This document shows positions 11,002 to 22,660 of a stretch of 64,000 nt of DNA, piece by piece. The position numbers and the translations under genes were made by a program. Every line of letters starts with the position of its first letter. The first letter of the stretch is position 1. Source of the stretch: Crotalaria pallida (taxonomy: Eukaryota > Streptophyta > Magnoliopsida > Fabales > Fabaceae); NCBI GenBank assembly GCA_037953625.1, contig CM075649.1, positions 103,049,290-103,113,289 of the forward strand, given 5' to 3'. Below the pieces are notes generated by a model, which saw only the letters and a program-made list of their open reading frames with translations, made no database searches and was not told where the DNA came from.

Positions 11002-12954
11002 TGTAACATCCCAAATTTTAAACGCAAATACAAATAAATTAATAATAGTTGGAATAATCGAAATAATAGTAATAAACCATAAATAGGTATTTAAAATAAG
11101 TATTTTAGCCTAATAAAAAGAAAAAGAATAATTATAAAATTAATAACCATAGTAATAGTAATAATATTAATAACAATAATAACAACAATAATAATAATAA
11201 TAAATAAAATTAATAATAATAATAACAATAATAACAATAATAGTAATAATAATAATAATAAATAAGAAAAAAATAAAATAAAGGGGGGGAAGGGGTTCGA
11301 AACCCCCTCCTACTTCCCCTTCCTCCCGCCGGCCCTAAAAGTTTTCCCCCCATTGTCTTCTTCTTCTTCAAGCCAAATTCTCCCCCACCCAAAGATGCCG
11401 CCACCAACCAAGGACCGCCGGCCACCCACCAGCCACCATCACCACCGCCTCTTCCTCTCTCAGGCCCAAGCTCTCTCTCTGCACTCGAACTCTCCCTCTC
11501 GCTCCAATCCCTCTCTCCGTCGCGGTCTTTCCCTCTCTACCGTCATGCGCGCGCCTTCCTCCCTCCATGGCCGATTGATGTTCACTGCAGTTGTTGGAGC
11601 ACGAACCGTCGCACACATTCCCTGGTTCGTGCTGCTGAAACCGCCGCCGTCCCTCTCTTGTGGCTACCGCCGTTCCCTGCCACGGTGGAGCCATCACCAC
11701 CACCACTTCTTTCCCTTCCTAGTTTGCATATGCTGCCCCTGGACCGAGAGGTCAGTGTTCGTGGAGTTAGTCGAAGCTTTGCGAATCGCTAACCGACGCC
11801 GGTATCGTCGTCATCGTCACCGGGGCCAGCCGTTCCTTTGTGCGTTGAACCGGGTCTGAACTGAACCGGCCTTGATCTTTTGCTGCCTCAAAAGCCTAAT
11901 CGGAGGGTAAATCCCTATCACCATTTTTTTAATTGCTCTTCGTTATATGTTAATAATAATTTGATTATACTAACGGTATTAGCATTAATAACAATGATTT
12001 AGTGTTAAATGATTTTTGGAAAAAATAAAAGTAATATGCAGTTTAGTATTGATTTTCAATTACATAGTTATTTATAATGATTTTAATTAGTTACTCTGAC
12101 TTGGGATAATATTGGATTAACTGTTATGTCGAATGATGAATTTTAAAGAGTATTTTTGTGAAAGGTGCTGGATTCCTAAGTAAGTGAGCTGTCGTTTAGT
12201 TTGGTTGAGTTGTCCCTGAACTAAATGATATCTCAGTTAATTAGGAATCTGATATATACGACATAACGTTAATTCGAGTCAAAACGTTGAGCATTAATTT
12301 CAAATTGAAGGGGAGTGTATTATTGGGACTTTTGAGATCTACTTAGACTTATTTTTGAACAAAGAACGCTCTCTTTCAATCCGAAATTAATGGTGTCGAG
12401 TCACGACATTTGATTTTGTGATTTGAAACTAAAACTACTTAACTTTAATGTATTTTTGACTATTATGTTGGTATTGAAAGTTAATATATTTTCAAGAAAA
12501 AGCTTTATTTAAGGGACTATGGTTCTAATTTTATTTAACTTTGATTCATGAATTTTAATTAAAGGTTTTTGAAATTAACTTGTTTGATTTTTAAGTTAAA
12601 GCCCCTTTTCGTAAAACGCATTATATTGATGATATTTAATTCGTATGACATGGTTAGACGACGAAGGATTTTAGGAACCGCTGTGATGCGAACAACAAAC
12701 CGCGTAGCGTCGTGAGCCAGAACAGGATAGCCCAGTCGTGCCTCGAAATAGGTTCTGGTAGAACCCCAAGGTAAGGGGTTTATTTGCCGTCTCGGTGGGT
12801 GAGATACTAGTACTGTATAATCTGGTTCAAGGTTAATTACTTATGTGTGATTAGGGAATTTAGAATTTATTTTAATGAGATAATATGCTTGTATGAGATA
12901 AATGCTATTTGAAATGTGTTAAATGCTAAAGTGATGAATTCTTTGAATTATACG

Positions 12955-12993
<39 letters not shown>

Positions 12994-14497
12994 AGTACCT
13001 GAGTAAGTGCTATTTGATGTTAAGAATTGTAATTGTTAACTGAATATTTAATTGATGATTGTAATTTATATGTTTGATGGGTTCAAAGAGGTAAAGTGAG
13101 TTGAGTTTGCATAGGTGCTAAGTTGGAAGAGAATAGAACATAGAGGAAAGTTTAGGGAGAAAAAGAGGAAATAAGTTAGTAGAAGAAAAAGGTGTTAGGC
13201 GAGGGCGGATTAAAATTGAGAAAAAGGAAAAGAATAAAAAGAAAAGGGTAAAAAGGAAAAAGGAAAGAAAAAGAGAATATTGGTATGCGGTTTGGATCCT
13301 GTAAGACACACGGTGGGGTGCAATAAGTCGGGTGCGCAACACCTGCAATAAGCCGCTGGCTGGTTCGTGTGCAAGGGTTGAGTTAGACGTGCGGCCTTTG
13401 GGGATCCGTACGCATCGGTAAGTCGTATCCTTTGAAAGACTGGGGAACGCAGTGTCAAACTCGCATAGCCAAGGATTTTGTGGCATTCTGGCCGTGTAAG
13501 ACACGCTCTCGGGTGCAGGAAACGTAAGCCGCCTTGGCAGAGTGCGTAGTGGTTGAGTTAGACGTGCGGCCTTTGGGGATCCGTACGCATCCGTAAGACG
13601 TATCCTCTGAAAGACTGGGGAACGCAATTGTGAAACCACAAAGATCCCGAAAAAGTAAAAAGAAATGAAAAGAATGAAATGAAAAGAAATAAAAAGAAGA
13701 AAGTTGAGAAGGTGGTGAATGAAATGGAGAAATGAGAGATAGAAATTAGAATTAGTTAACAGGAGAAAAATAGGAAGAATGTGAGTAAAAAGGAGAAATG
13801 GAAGAAGAATTGAGAGTTTAAGTTTAGGTGAGGGTAAAAAGCTAAGAGAACGGAAATAGAATAGGAATTGACATTAATTAGGAAATGCGAATAATTGGAG
13901 ATGTTTGTGTTTGCAATGGATAGGTGATTGGGTGTGATGTATTTGCATTGTTTGGTTAATTGCTAAATGTGTATGACTTGGCTCGTATTATGCTTTACTA
14001 GTTGTGCAATTCTCACCCTTACAACCACCACAGGTACAGGTCAGGAGCATAGCTATTATTTGGGCCGAGCAGGAGCACACTTCCCCACGGGAAGTGTGAG
14101 TAAATTATTTTAACTATTGTTGAGTCGTACCGGGCCATATTATGGATTACTATGTATTTTTAAGAATTATTTAATAATTGTATTTTTAATCTCAGTTGAA
14201 TTTTGGGTGGCCCGAGCTCTTTATTTGGTTCCTCTGAAATCTAATCATTTTCATCTTAGTATTTATCCCCGGATATTGGGAGAAGAATTAGATTGTATAT
14301 GTATAATTTATCTGGATGTCTGGTTGTTGTTGAAACTGTTTTGAGCAGTTTACAGGTCATAACTAAATTTTGGGAAAGTCGAAAAAACAGAGGAGACTCT
14401 GTCCGATTTTCCGGAAAAATTATAATACGTATTTTAATTAAAAAGAAATTTTCAAATCCATATTTTTAAAATAGGTAAAATAAAATAGGTTGTTACA
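11002..14497 (+). repeat. LARD1 5' LTR
   Basis: 3496 bp. From 5' to 3' it holds an AAT-rich microsatellite zone (11130-11275), a CT-rich leader-like block (11340-11870), a splice-donor-like AAG/GTAAGG at 12768-12776, an (AT)n run at 12960-12988, a purine-rich stretch, a ~175 bp-spaced internal duplication (13290-13640), and an acceptor-like CACAG/GT at 14030-14035. Open frames in the CT-rich block (for example 11353-11859) have skewed composition and begin at a non-ATG codon; I do not call a protein. Confidence 0.92.
13296..13640 (+). repeat. Diverged tandem duplication inside the LARD1 LTR
   Basis: A unit beginning GTAAGACAC and ending in GACTGGGGAACGCA occurs twice. The best conserved part, starting GTTGAGTTAGACGTGCGGCC, is at 13377 and again at 13552, 175 bases apart. 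The unit is GC-richer than its surroundings. The 3' LTR keeps both copies (about 18964-19308). Confidence 0.85.
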
Positions 14498-16687
14498 TTT
14501 ATGGTATCAGAGCAATTTCTCCTCGGCCTCGGAGTTATGAGTTACTCCACTAGTACGCTCACCAAGCGAGTGACCAAAGTTGTTGTCGAATCCAGCCATA
14601 GTTAGTCAGTATATTTACACGCCTATGATATCAGACTTAATTAATTCTAGGAATATCCGACTATTCGTGCCTTAACTTGTTTCTATTACTAAACTCTAGC
14701 ATTATGGGAGACACATCTAGTAATAGAGCTAAGGTTGTGTCAATCCTAAGGGACTTAGTTCAGATGGACTCAAGTCAAATAGAGGCGATTGCCGTTTCAT
14801 GTGCTACACCACTATGCCCATGATGTGGGAGACCTCATCGGAGTATATGCTGGTTCCTGGCTCAACTCAAAGAGGAGGAATGTATCTTATGGTTGAAAAG
14901 GACGAAGGGAATCCAGACGAGAAGTGTAGAGGCATATTATGTCTCTAAGATAGGAAATTACATCCGAACATCAAGTCTCCATCTTTGCTAATCCTTTAAG
15001 GAGAAACTAATAGAAGGAATGTATCATATGAAGTGCTAATTAGCTAACATAGAATGAGTAAACAGGTTAGGACAACTACACAATAGAAATTGTTTATGAA
15101 CCTTAAATCACTTTCTTTAGTATTCTATTCAAGCTTCGTCAGGCTTGACCATCCTAGGACTTGGATCTCGTTGACCTTTTCAATGTGGCATTATGACACT
15201 GATGGAGTGCGCAATTTCTATTTCCTTGTATAGGTGACCGTAAAAGCCATAGGAAATCATTGACAAGTTGTAGAGCCTCACTTGACACCTAACCAGTGGT
15301 AGTATCGTCCTTTAATAAAAAGTGAGGTCAGGACTGGCCATCATTTCCTTTACATTTATTATAGATAATACTATCATAAAGAATGCGATGAGGTGCTGTT
15401 GATAGATGGGAGATTGGGACTAGCTACCCTAGTCTTTGCGTTTACTGACAAGTGACATCATTGCAATATCCCAACTAAATAAGAGTAATCGACTTAGAAA
15501 ATTCCAATCCCATAAAACTAGATTAAACTTCCTCCCATTAGAAATCTATTAGAACTCACAAACACCCATTAGCTGGGCAAATCCACTCTTGACAATATCG
15601 TCAAATGTTTTCATCTAACTTAGCTCGGTAGAAATGCCGAACCACTTTTCCACTTAGTGCAAGAGCTCGGAGAGATGTAGATACGTGAAATCTCCATACC
15701 TTAGACGATTCGCCTTCTATCTAATAGTACCAACAATGTAGTCGGCTTGGTCCTAATTTTGATCCTGTTAACTAATCAGAAAGGTAGACAACCAACCCTT
15801 AGTACTTCTAGTCTTTCCCCTTGATATCGACCTACCTGTTTATGTCGATGCTAAGTGGGGGAGAATCCAACGACCCAGCCTGAGTTCCACCCGAACGACG
15901 ATAATGAAAGAGGAAGAGAGTCGAACTGAAACAGAACTTGAAATACCCTAACCTGCCTTAAAGACGTTAAGTCTGTTAATGGACGAGAACCCACACAAGT
16001 CGTTAGCTAATATCTCTTCCAATCCCTTGGGAAAGGAGTAACAAGCGCGTATGGACCGCCATTATTCTTCTAATTGGATGATGATATTGTACTGAGCATC
16101 AACCAAATATCTAGAAATCCTACCCTCACTAATTGTTACACTATTATCTCAAAACATTCTACGTTAGCTAGTGAAGGAATCCACGAAGACTTAATCAGGG
16201 ATCAATCTGGACTGAAGTAAGAAGTTCTTAATGTAACGCCGAGTTGAGAGGTAGAGTTAAATCTTTACCTTGACCTTAAGATAGAATTAACCTCTAAGTG
16301 TTCCCATGACTGATCGAAGCTATAGAATAACCGAAGCTGAAACAATCCTGGAGTAGAATACGGCAACACGATTGAAAGTCGTCACTTTCAATTTGACACT
16401 TAGCTCATAGAACTTGTGATAAGAATCAGGATTGTGAATATACATTGGCATATAGAAGTGGTAAATTACAAACCCTGTCGACATAACTCCTTAATAGAAT
16501 CCTTTCACATTATGGAACAGAGTACTCTAAATTGGTGAAGTATTGCGATTAAGGGAATCACAACCGACCGGTTAGGCGAACTCCAGAATTCCAAGGAGTT
16601 GAGCGTGAACGTAGAACCGAGATAAAACCTTCACTTCAGGGAATAACTAGAATTTCGAGGATGAAATTTTATTAAGTGGGGGAGAAA
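14498..16687 (+). other. LARD1 internal region, mostly non-coding
   Basis: It begins with the PBS TGGTATCAGAGC at 14502-14513 and ends in the polypurine tract AAGTGGGGGAGAA just before the 3' LTR. Apart from the gag relic at 14704-14988, no frame of useful length and no pol motif is visible. The last ~40 bases match the corresponding parts of LARD2 and the TR-GAG element. Confidence 0.85.
14704..14988 (+). pseudogene. Collapsed gag relic in LARD1
   Basis: Reading from the ATG at 14704, the first ~30 residues (MGDTSSNRAKVV, then SILRDLVQMDSSQIEAIA) resemble the first ~30 of the TR-GAG gag (MASKCSDDDRIAAILESLVQ). They run straight into a zinc-finger-like piece, CGRPHRSICWFLAQLKEEE, which resembles CGKFHRHLCRFLVQYREKG near the C-terminus of that gag. 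The ~340 residues between are missing. An in-frame TGA at 14821-14823 falls inside the finger. The similarity is by eye but covers both ends in order. Confidence 0.65.
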
Positions 16688-18622
16688 TGTAACATCCCAA
16701 ATTTTAAACGCAAATACAAATAAATTAATAATAGTTGGAATAATCGAAATAATAATAATAAACCATAAATAGGTATTTAAAATAAGTATTTTAGCATAAG
16801 AAAAAGAAAAAGAATAATAATAAAATTAATAATCATAGTAATAGTAATAATATTAATAACAATAATAATAATAATAAATAAAATTAATAATAATAATAAC
16901 AATAACAATAATAATAATAAATAAAAAAAATAAAATAAAATAAAGGGGGGGAAGGGGTTCGAAACCCCCTACTACTTCCCCTTCCTCCCGCCGGCCCTAA
17001 AAATTTTTCCCCCATTGTCTTCTTCTTCTTCAAGCGAAATTCTCCCCCACCCAAAGATGCCGCCACCAACCAAGGACCGCCGGCCACCCACCAGCCACCA
17101 TCACCACCGCCTCTTCCTCGCTCAGGCCCAAGCTCTCTCTCTCTCTCTGCACTCGAACTCTCCCTCTCGCTCCAATCCCTCTCTCCGTCGCGGTCTTTCC
17201 CTCTCTACCGCCATACGCGCGCCTTCCTCCCTCCATGGCCGATTGATGTTCACTGTAGTTGTTGGAGCACGAACCGTCGCACTCATTCCCTGGTTCGTGC
17301 TGCTGAAACTGTCGCCGTCCCTCTCTTGTGGCTGCCGCCGTTCCCTGCCACGGTGGAGCCATCACCACCACCACTTCTTTCCCTTCCTAGTTCGCATATG
17401 CTGCCCCTGGACCGAGAGGTCAGTGTTCGTGGAGTTAGTCGAAGCTTTGCGAATCGCTAACCGACGCCGGTATCGTCGTCATCGTCACCGGGGCCAACCG
17501 TTCCTTTGTGCGTTGAACCGGGTCTGAACTGAACCGGCCTTGATCTTTTGCTGCCTCAAAAGCCTAATCGGAGGGTAAATCCCTATCACCATTTTTTTAA
17601 TTGCTCTTCATTATATGTTAATAATAATTTGATTATACTAACGGTATTAGCATTAATAACAATGATTTAGTGTTAAATGATTTTTGGAAAAAATAAAAGT
17701 AATATGCAGTTTAGTATTGATTTTCAATTACATAGTTATTTATAATGATTTTAATTAGTTACTCTGACTTGGGATAATATTGGATTAACTGTTATGTCGA
17801 ATGATGAATTTTAAAGAGTATTTTTGTGAAAGGTGCTGGATTCCTAAGTAAGTGAGTTGTCGTTTAGTTTGGTTGAGTTGCCCCTGAACTAAATGATATC
17901 TCAGTTAATTAGGAATCTGATATATACGACATAACGTTAATTCGAGTCAAAACATTGAGCATAAATTTCAAATTGAAGGGGAGTGTATTATTGGGACTTT
18001 TGAGATCTGTTTAGACTTATTTTTGAACAAAGAACTCTCTCTTTCAATCCGAAATTAATGGTGTCGAGTCACGACATTTGATTTTGTGATTTGAAACTAA
18101 AAATACTTAACTTTAATGTATTTTTGACTATTATGTTGGTATTGAAAGTTAATATATTATCAAGAAAAAGCTTTATTTAAGGGACTATGGTTCTAATTTT
18201 ATTTAACTTTGATTCATGAATTTTAATTAAAGCTTTTCGAAATTAACTTGTTTGATTTTCAACTTAAAGCCCATTTTCGTAAAACGCATTATATTGATGA
18301 TATTTAATTCGTATGACATGGTTAGACGACGAAGGATTTTAGGAACCGCTGTGATGCGAACAACAAACCGCGTAGCGTCGTGAGCCGGAACAGGATAGCC
18401 CAGTCGTGCCTCGAAACAGGTTCTGGTAGAACCCCAAGGTAAGGGGTTTATTTGCCGTCTCGGTGGGTGAGATACTAGTACCGTATAATCTGGTTCAAGG
18501 TTAATTGCCTATGTGTGATTAGGGAATTTAGAATTTATTTTAATGAGATAATATGCCTGTATGAGATAAATGCTATTTGAAATGTGTTAAATGCTAAAGT
18601 GATGAATTCTTTGAATTATACG

Positions 18623-18661
<39 letters not shown>

Positions 18662-20165
18662 AGTACCTGAGTAAGTGCTATTTGATGTTAAGAATTGTAA
18701 TTGTTAATTGAATATTTAATTGATGATTGTAATTTATATGTTTGATGGGTTCAAAGAGGTAAAGTGAGTTGGGTTTGCGTAGGTGCTAAGTTGGAAGAGA
18801 ATAGAACATAGAGGAAAGTTTAGGGAGAAAAAGAGGAAATATGTTAGTAGAAGAAAAAGGTGTTAGGCGAGGGCGGATTAAAATTGAGAAAAAGGAAAAG
18901 AATAAAAAGAAAAGGGTAAAAAGGAAAAAGGAAAGAAAAAAAGAATATTGGTATGCGGTTTGGATCCTGTAAGACACACGGTGGGGTGCAATAAGTCGGG
19001 TGCGCAACACCTGCAATAAGCCGCTGGCTGGTACGTGTGCAAGAGTTGAGTTAGACGTGCGGCCTTTGGGGATCCGTATGCATCGGTAAGTCGTATCCTC
19101 TGAAAGACTGGGGAACTCAGTGGCAAACTCGCATAGCCAAGGATTTTGTGGCATTCTGGTCGTGTAAGACACGCTCTCAGGTGCAGGAAACGTAAGCCGC
19201 CTTGGCAGAGTGCGCAGTGGTTGAGTTAGACGTGCGGCCTTTGGGGATCCGTATGCATCCGTAAGACGTATCCTCTGAAAGATTGGGGAACGCAATTGTG
19301 AAACCACAAAGATCCCAAAAAAAGTAAAAAGAAAGGAAAAGAATGAAATGAAAAGAAATAAAAAGAAGAAAGTTGAGAAGGTAGTGAATGAAATGGAGAA
19401 ATGAGAGATAGAAATTAGAATTAGTTAACTGGAGAAAAATAGGAAGAATGTGAGTAAAAAGGAGAAATGGAAGAAGAATTGAGAGTTTAAGTTTAGGTGA
19501 GGGTAAAAAGCTAAGAGAACGGAAATAGAATAGGAATTGACATTAATTAGGAAATGCGAATAATTGGAGATGTTTGTGTTTGCAGTGGATAGGTGATTGG
19601 GTGTGATGTATTTGCATTGTTTGGTTAATTGCTAAATGTGTATGACTTGGCTCGTATTATGCTTTACTAGTTGTGCAATTCTCACCCTTACAACCACCAC
19701 AGGTACAGGTCAGGAGCATAGCTGTTATTTGGGCTGAGCAGGAGCACACTTCCCCACGGGAAGTGTGAGTAAATTATTTTAATCACTGTTGAGTCGTACC
19801 GGGCCATATTATGGATTACTATGTATTTTTAAGAATTATTTAATAATTGTATTTTTAACTCAGTTGAATTTTGGGTGGCCCGGGCTCTTTATTTGGTTCC
19901 TCTGAAATCTAATTATTTTCATCTTAGTATTTATCCCCAGATATTGGGAGAAGAATTAGATTGTATATGTATAATTTATCTGGATGTCTGGTTGTTGTTG
20001 AAACTATTTTGAACAGGTTACAGGTCATAACTAAATTTTGGGAAAGTCGGAAAAACAGAGGAGACTCTGTCCGATTTTCCGGAAAAATTATAATACGTAT
20101 TTTAATTAAAAAGAAATTTTCAAATCCATATTTTTAAAATAGGTAAAATAAAATAGGTTGTTACA
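16688..20165 (+). repeat. LARD1 3' LTR
   Basis: 3478 bp, close copy of 11002-14497 with the same internal landmarks: CT-rich block, (AT)n at about 18629-18656, duplication, and acceptor-like end. Differences are small indels in simple repeats and scattered substitutions. It is followed directly by the TSD and by copia gag. Confidence 0.93.
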
Positions 20166-21920
20166 GCTTCAATTAGCCGCTCTCCTATGTTTGGTGGAGA
20201 GGGTTATGCTTATTGGAAAGTTAGAATGAAAATTTTTATAGAAGCCATAGACATGAACATTTGGGAAGCCATTGAGAATGGTCCTCATATTCCCTCAAAA
20301 CAAGTAGAAGGTGTATCTCAACTTACCCCCAAAGATAAGTGGACCGATGATGATAAAAAGAAAATTCAATATGATTTAAAAGCAAAGAATATCATCACCT
20401 CCTCTCTATCTTATGATGAGTTATTTAGAGTCTCCCAATGTCATAATGCCAAACAAATGTGGGACACCTTGCAAGTCACACATGAAGGCATTAGTGAAGT
20501 TAGGCGTGCTAGATTAAATTCTTTGATGCATGAATATGAATTGTTTCGTATGTTGCCTAATGAATCTATATGTATTATGCAAAAACGTTTTACTCATATT
20601 ATTAATCATCTCATTGCTCTTGGAAAAACTTTCATGAATTGTGAACTTGTTAACAAAGTTTTAAGATGTCTAAGTAGGGAATGGCAACCTACGGTTACCG
20701 CAATTGTTGAATCAAAGGACTTGGACACCATGGACTTAGCTACACTTTTCGGAAAGCTTCAAGAACATGAAATGGAGCTTGGATGTTTGCATATGCATGA
20801 AGAATCATATAAGTACAAGGAAAGAAAAGGAATTTCTCTCAAAGCCAAAAGTTCATATAAAAAGGAAGAGAGTTCCGATAGTAATGATAATGAAGATTCC
20901 GATTCGGACATTGATGAAGAAGAGATGAAACTTCTACTAAGAAATTTTAGCAAGCTTCTAAGGAGAAAAGGATGGTTGAAGAAAGACAAAAGTAAAGAGA
21001 AGAATTCCCCACACTACAAGACCAAGACAACAAAAGAAGGAGTAGTTTGTCATGAATGTGGAAAGCCCGGTCATCTCAAGTATTCGTGCTCTAAGTATCT
21101 CAAGAAGAAGGAGAAAGAGAAGAAAAATGCAAAACACAAAAGGGCATACATAGTTTGGAATAGTGATGATGAAGAAGACAAGAAAAGCACAACTAGTAGT
21201 TCTTCGGATGAATAAGCCGCTTGTCTCAACTTGATAGCTCTAGTGGATGAAGAGGAAAGTTCAAATGACGAATCAAGTGAACAAAGCAACCAAAGCGATG
21301 TAAGTGAAACTAAATCCGAAATTTCTTCCAAATATGAAATTTTATATAATGCTGATGAAGAAATGCATGAACATCTTAAGAAACTAGCATTGAAAAACAT
21401 TGAAAGGAAGAAGCTCATTTTGAAACACCAACAAGAGATTTTAGAACTTCAAAAACAAGTTGATGAGATTAATCTTCAAAATGAAACTCTTGATCTCATT
21501 TATGCTAGTTCTTCTTGTGATTGTGCTAGTAGATTGAATATTGTGGTTGATTGTGAGAATTGCAAGTTGCTTAAAGATGAAAATGCTATTTTGAAAAATA
21601 AGCTTGCAAGTTTCACAAGTGGTGATATTAAATTGCGCACATTGTTAAATTTTCAAAGAGAAAATTCAAACAAGTTTGGTTTGGGTTATACTAATGCTAA
21701 GAGTAAGTCTCATAGAAATGTTGTTGATTTTTCTAAAGTTGATTTTTCAAATGCACCAACATGTTTCTATTGTGGCACTCATGGACATACTTCAAATGTG
21801 TGTTATATTAAAGTGCATGGTATACCTAAAGGAAATTTTGTTTGGGTTAAGAAGGGTGAGAGTCCCTTAACTAACAAAAATGGATCCAAGACTATTTGGA
21901 TACCAAAAGGCAAAGCATGA

Positions 21921-22660
21921 TTTTTTTGTAGGTGTGATTGAAGAGCAAAAGGCTTTCAAGTGTTATTCATTATTTGCTTCTTCAAATCTCAAGTGAAACT
22001 CCTACATTTTGGTACAATTGATATTGTTGGATATTCACAATTGGTATCAAGTGAATTTCTTACAAGAGATAGCAAGTATTCACAATTGGACTTACATTTG
22101 GTATATTCTAATCTTGCTATTAGTCTTTGACAATTGATATTACTTCTACAAAATTCATAATTGGTATCATTGTGTGATTATTAGATGTTTATCATGCTAT
22201 TGTGATTATTGTGATATTTCTTTACAATTGATATCTTATTTTGTTAAGTGATATGATAACTCTTTAGTTACAATTGGTATTATATTTCATTGTTATATCT
22301 CTTTCCAATTGGTATTACATTTCAAAGTATAGTTCATTAGTTTTACATTTGGTATCAATGTTGTGAAGAAATGAATGTTATAATTTCTCTTATTTTGGCT
22401 TAGTATTTTATATTTCAATTGGTATATATCACTTTTTGATAATGCCAAAAGGGGAAGAAAGGGTTGTTTTGTTGTTTTTATATAGGTTGAGCAAAGTTGT
22501 TGGAGTTAGGGGGAGAATCAAGCTTAACTCAATTGGATTTCAAATGTCAAAAGAATTTATTGAGGGGGGGCAAGAGTCTCACCAAGTGATCAAATGGTTC
22601 AAGAATCAACAACTTCAAACAAATTCAAAACGTGTTTGTCATTTTCAAAAAGAGGGAGAT
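21921..22660 (+). other. Spacer between gag and 3' LTR of the copia element, with PBS-like array and repeated purine tracts
   Basis: This spacer takes the place of pol. From about 22014 to 22430 it has around ten imperfect copies of ACAATTGGTATCA, the same string that spans the LTR/PBS junction at 10891-10903. From 22439 on there are several purine tracts (near 22443, 22508, 22563), and the last, AAAAAGAGGGAGAT, ends at 22660 directly before the LTR and is the likely polypurine tract. The 76-codon frame at 22436-22666 has no recognisable product. Confidence 0.8.

Larger units (their letters stand above)
11002..20165 (+). mobile_element. LARD1: large non-autonomous LTR element inside copia gag
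   Basis: Flanked by TSD GCTTC (10997-11001, 20166-20170). LTRs are 11002-14497 (3496 bp) and 16688-20165 (3478 bp), starting TGTAACATCCC and ending GGTTGTTACA. The internal 2190 bp has a PBS (14502-14513), a polypurine tract (about 16674-16687), a collapsed gag relic and otherwise no open gene. Very long LTRs around a short, largely non-coding core define a LARD. The shared ends with LARD2 and the TR-GAG element suggest mobilisation by a Tekay-type chromovirus. Confidence 0.93.
10964..21920 (+). pseudogene. Copia gag, split by LARD1 and carrying one in-frame stop
   Basis: The ATG at 10964 starts MGSTNPFCGEGA. LARD1 and its duplicated GCTTC separate codon 13, and the frame continues at 20171 without loss. 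The core (YAYWKVRMKIFIEAID, MWDTLQVTHEGISEVR) is followed by a basic-acidic stretch and the knuckle CHECGKPGHLKYSC. An in-frame TAA at 21213-21215 ends the first long part. The same frame resumes through a coiled coil and a second knuckle CFYCGTHGHTSNVC to the stop at 21920. Gag forms the particle and binds genomic RNA. Both the insertion and the stop disable this copy; before LARD1 landed, the stop would have given a gag lacking the second half. Confidence 0.9.

Noticed and set aside
11353..11859. 168-codon frame in the LARD1 LTR, repeated at 17015-17527
   Set aside because: It starts at a non-ATG codon and is Ser/His/Arg-rich low-complexity sequence from a CT-rich leader. Its presence in both LTRs only reflects LTR identity.
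12960..12988. (AT)n run as a possible origin or matrix-attachment site
   Set aside because: Simple microsatellite present in both LARD1 LTRs with length variation; nothing else supports a function.
13118..13639. 173-codon minus-strand frame in the LARD1 LTR, repeated at 18786-19307
   Set aside because: The first part translates the duplicated unit and the rest is a Phe/Leu-rich product of purine-rich DNA; no coding signature and antisense to the LTR.
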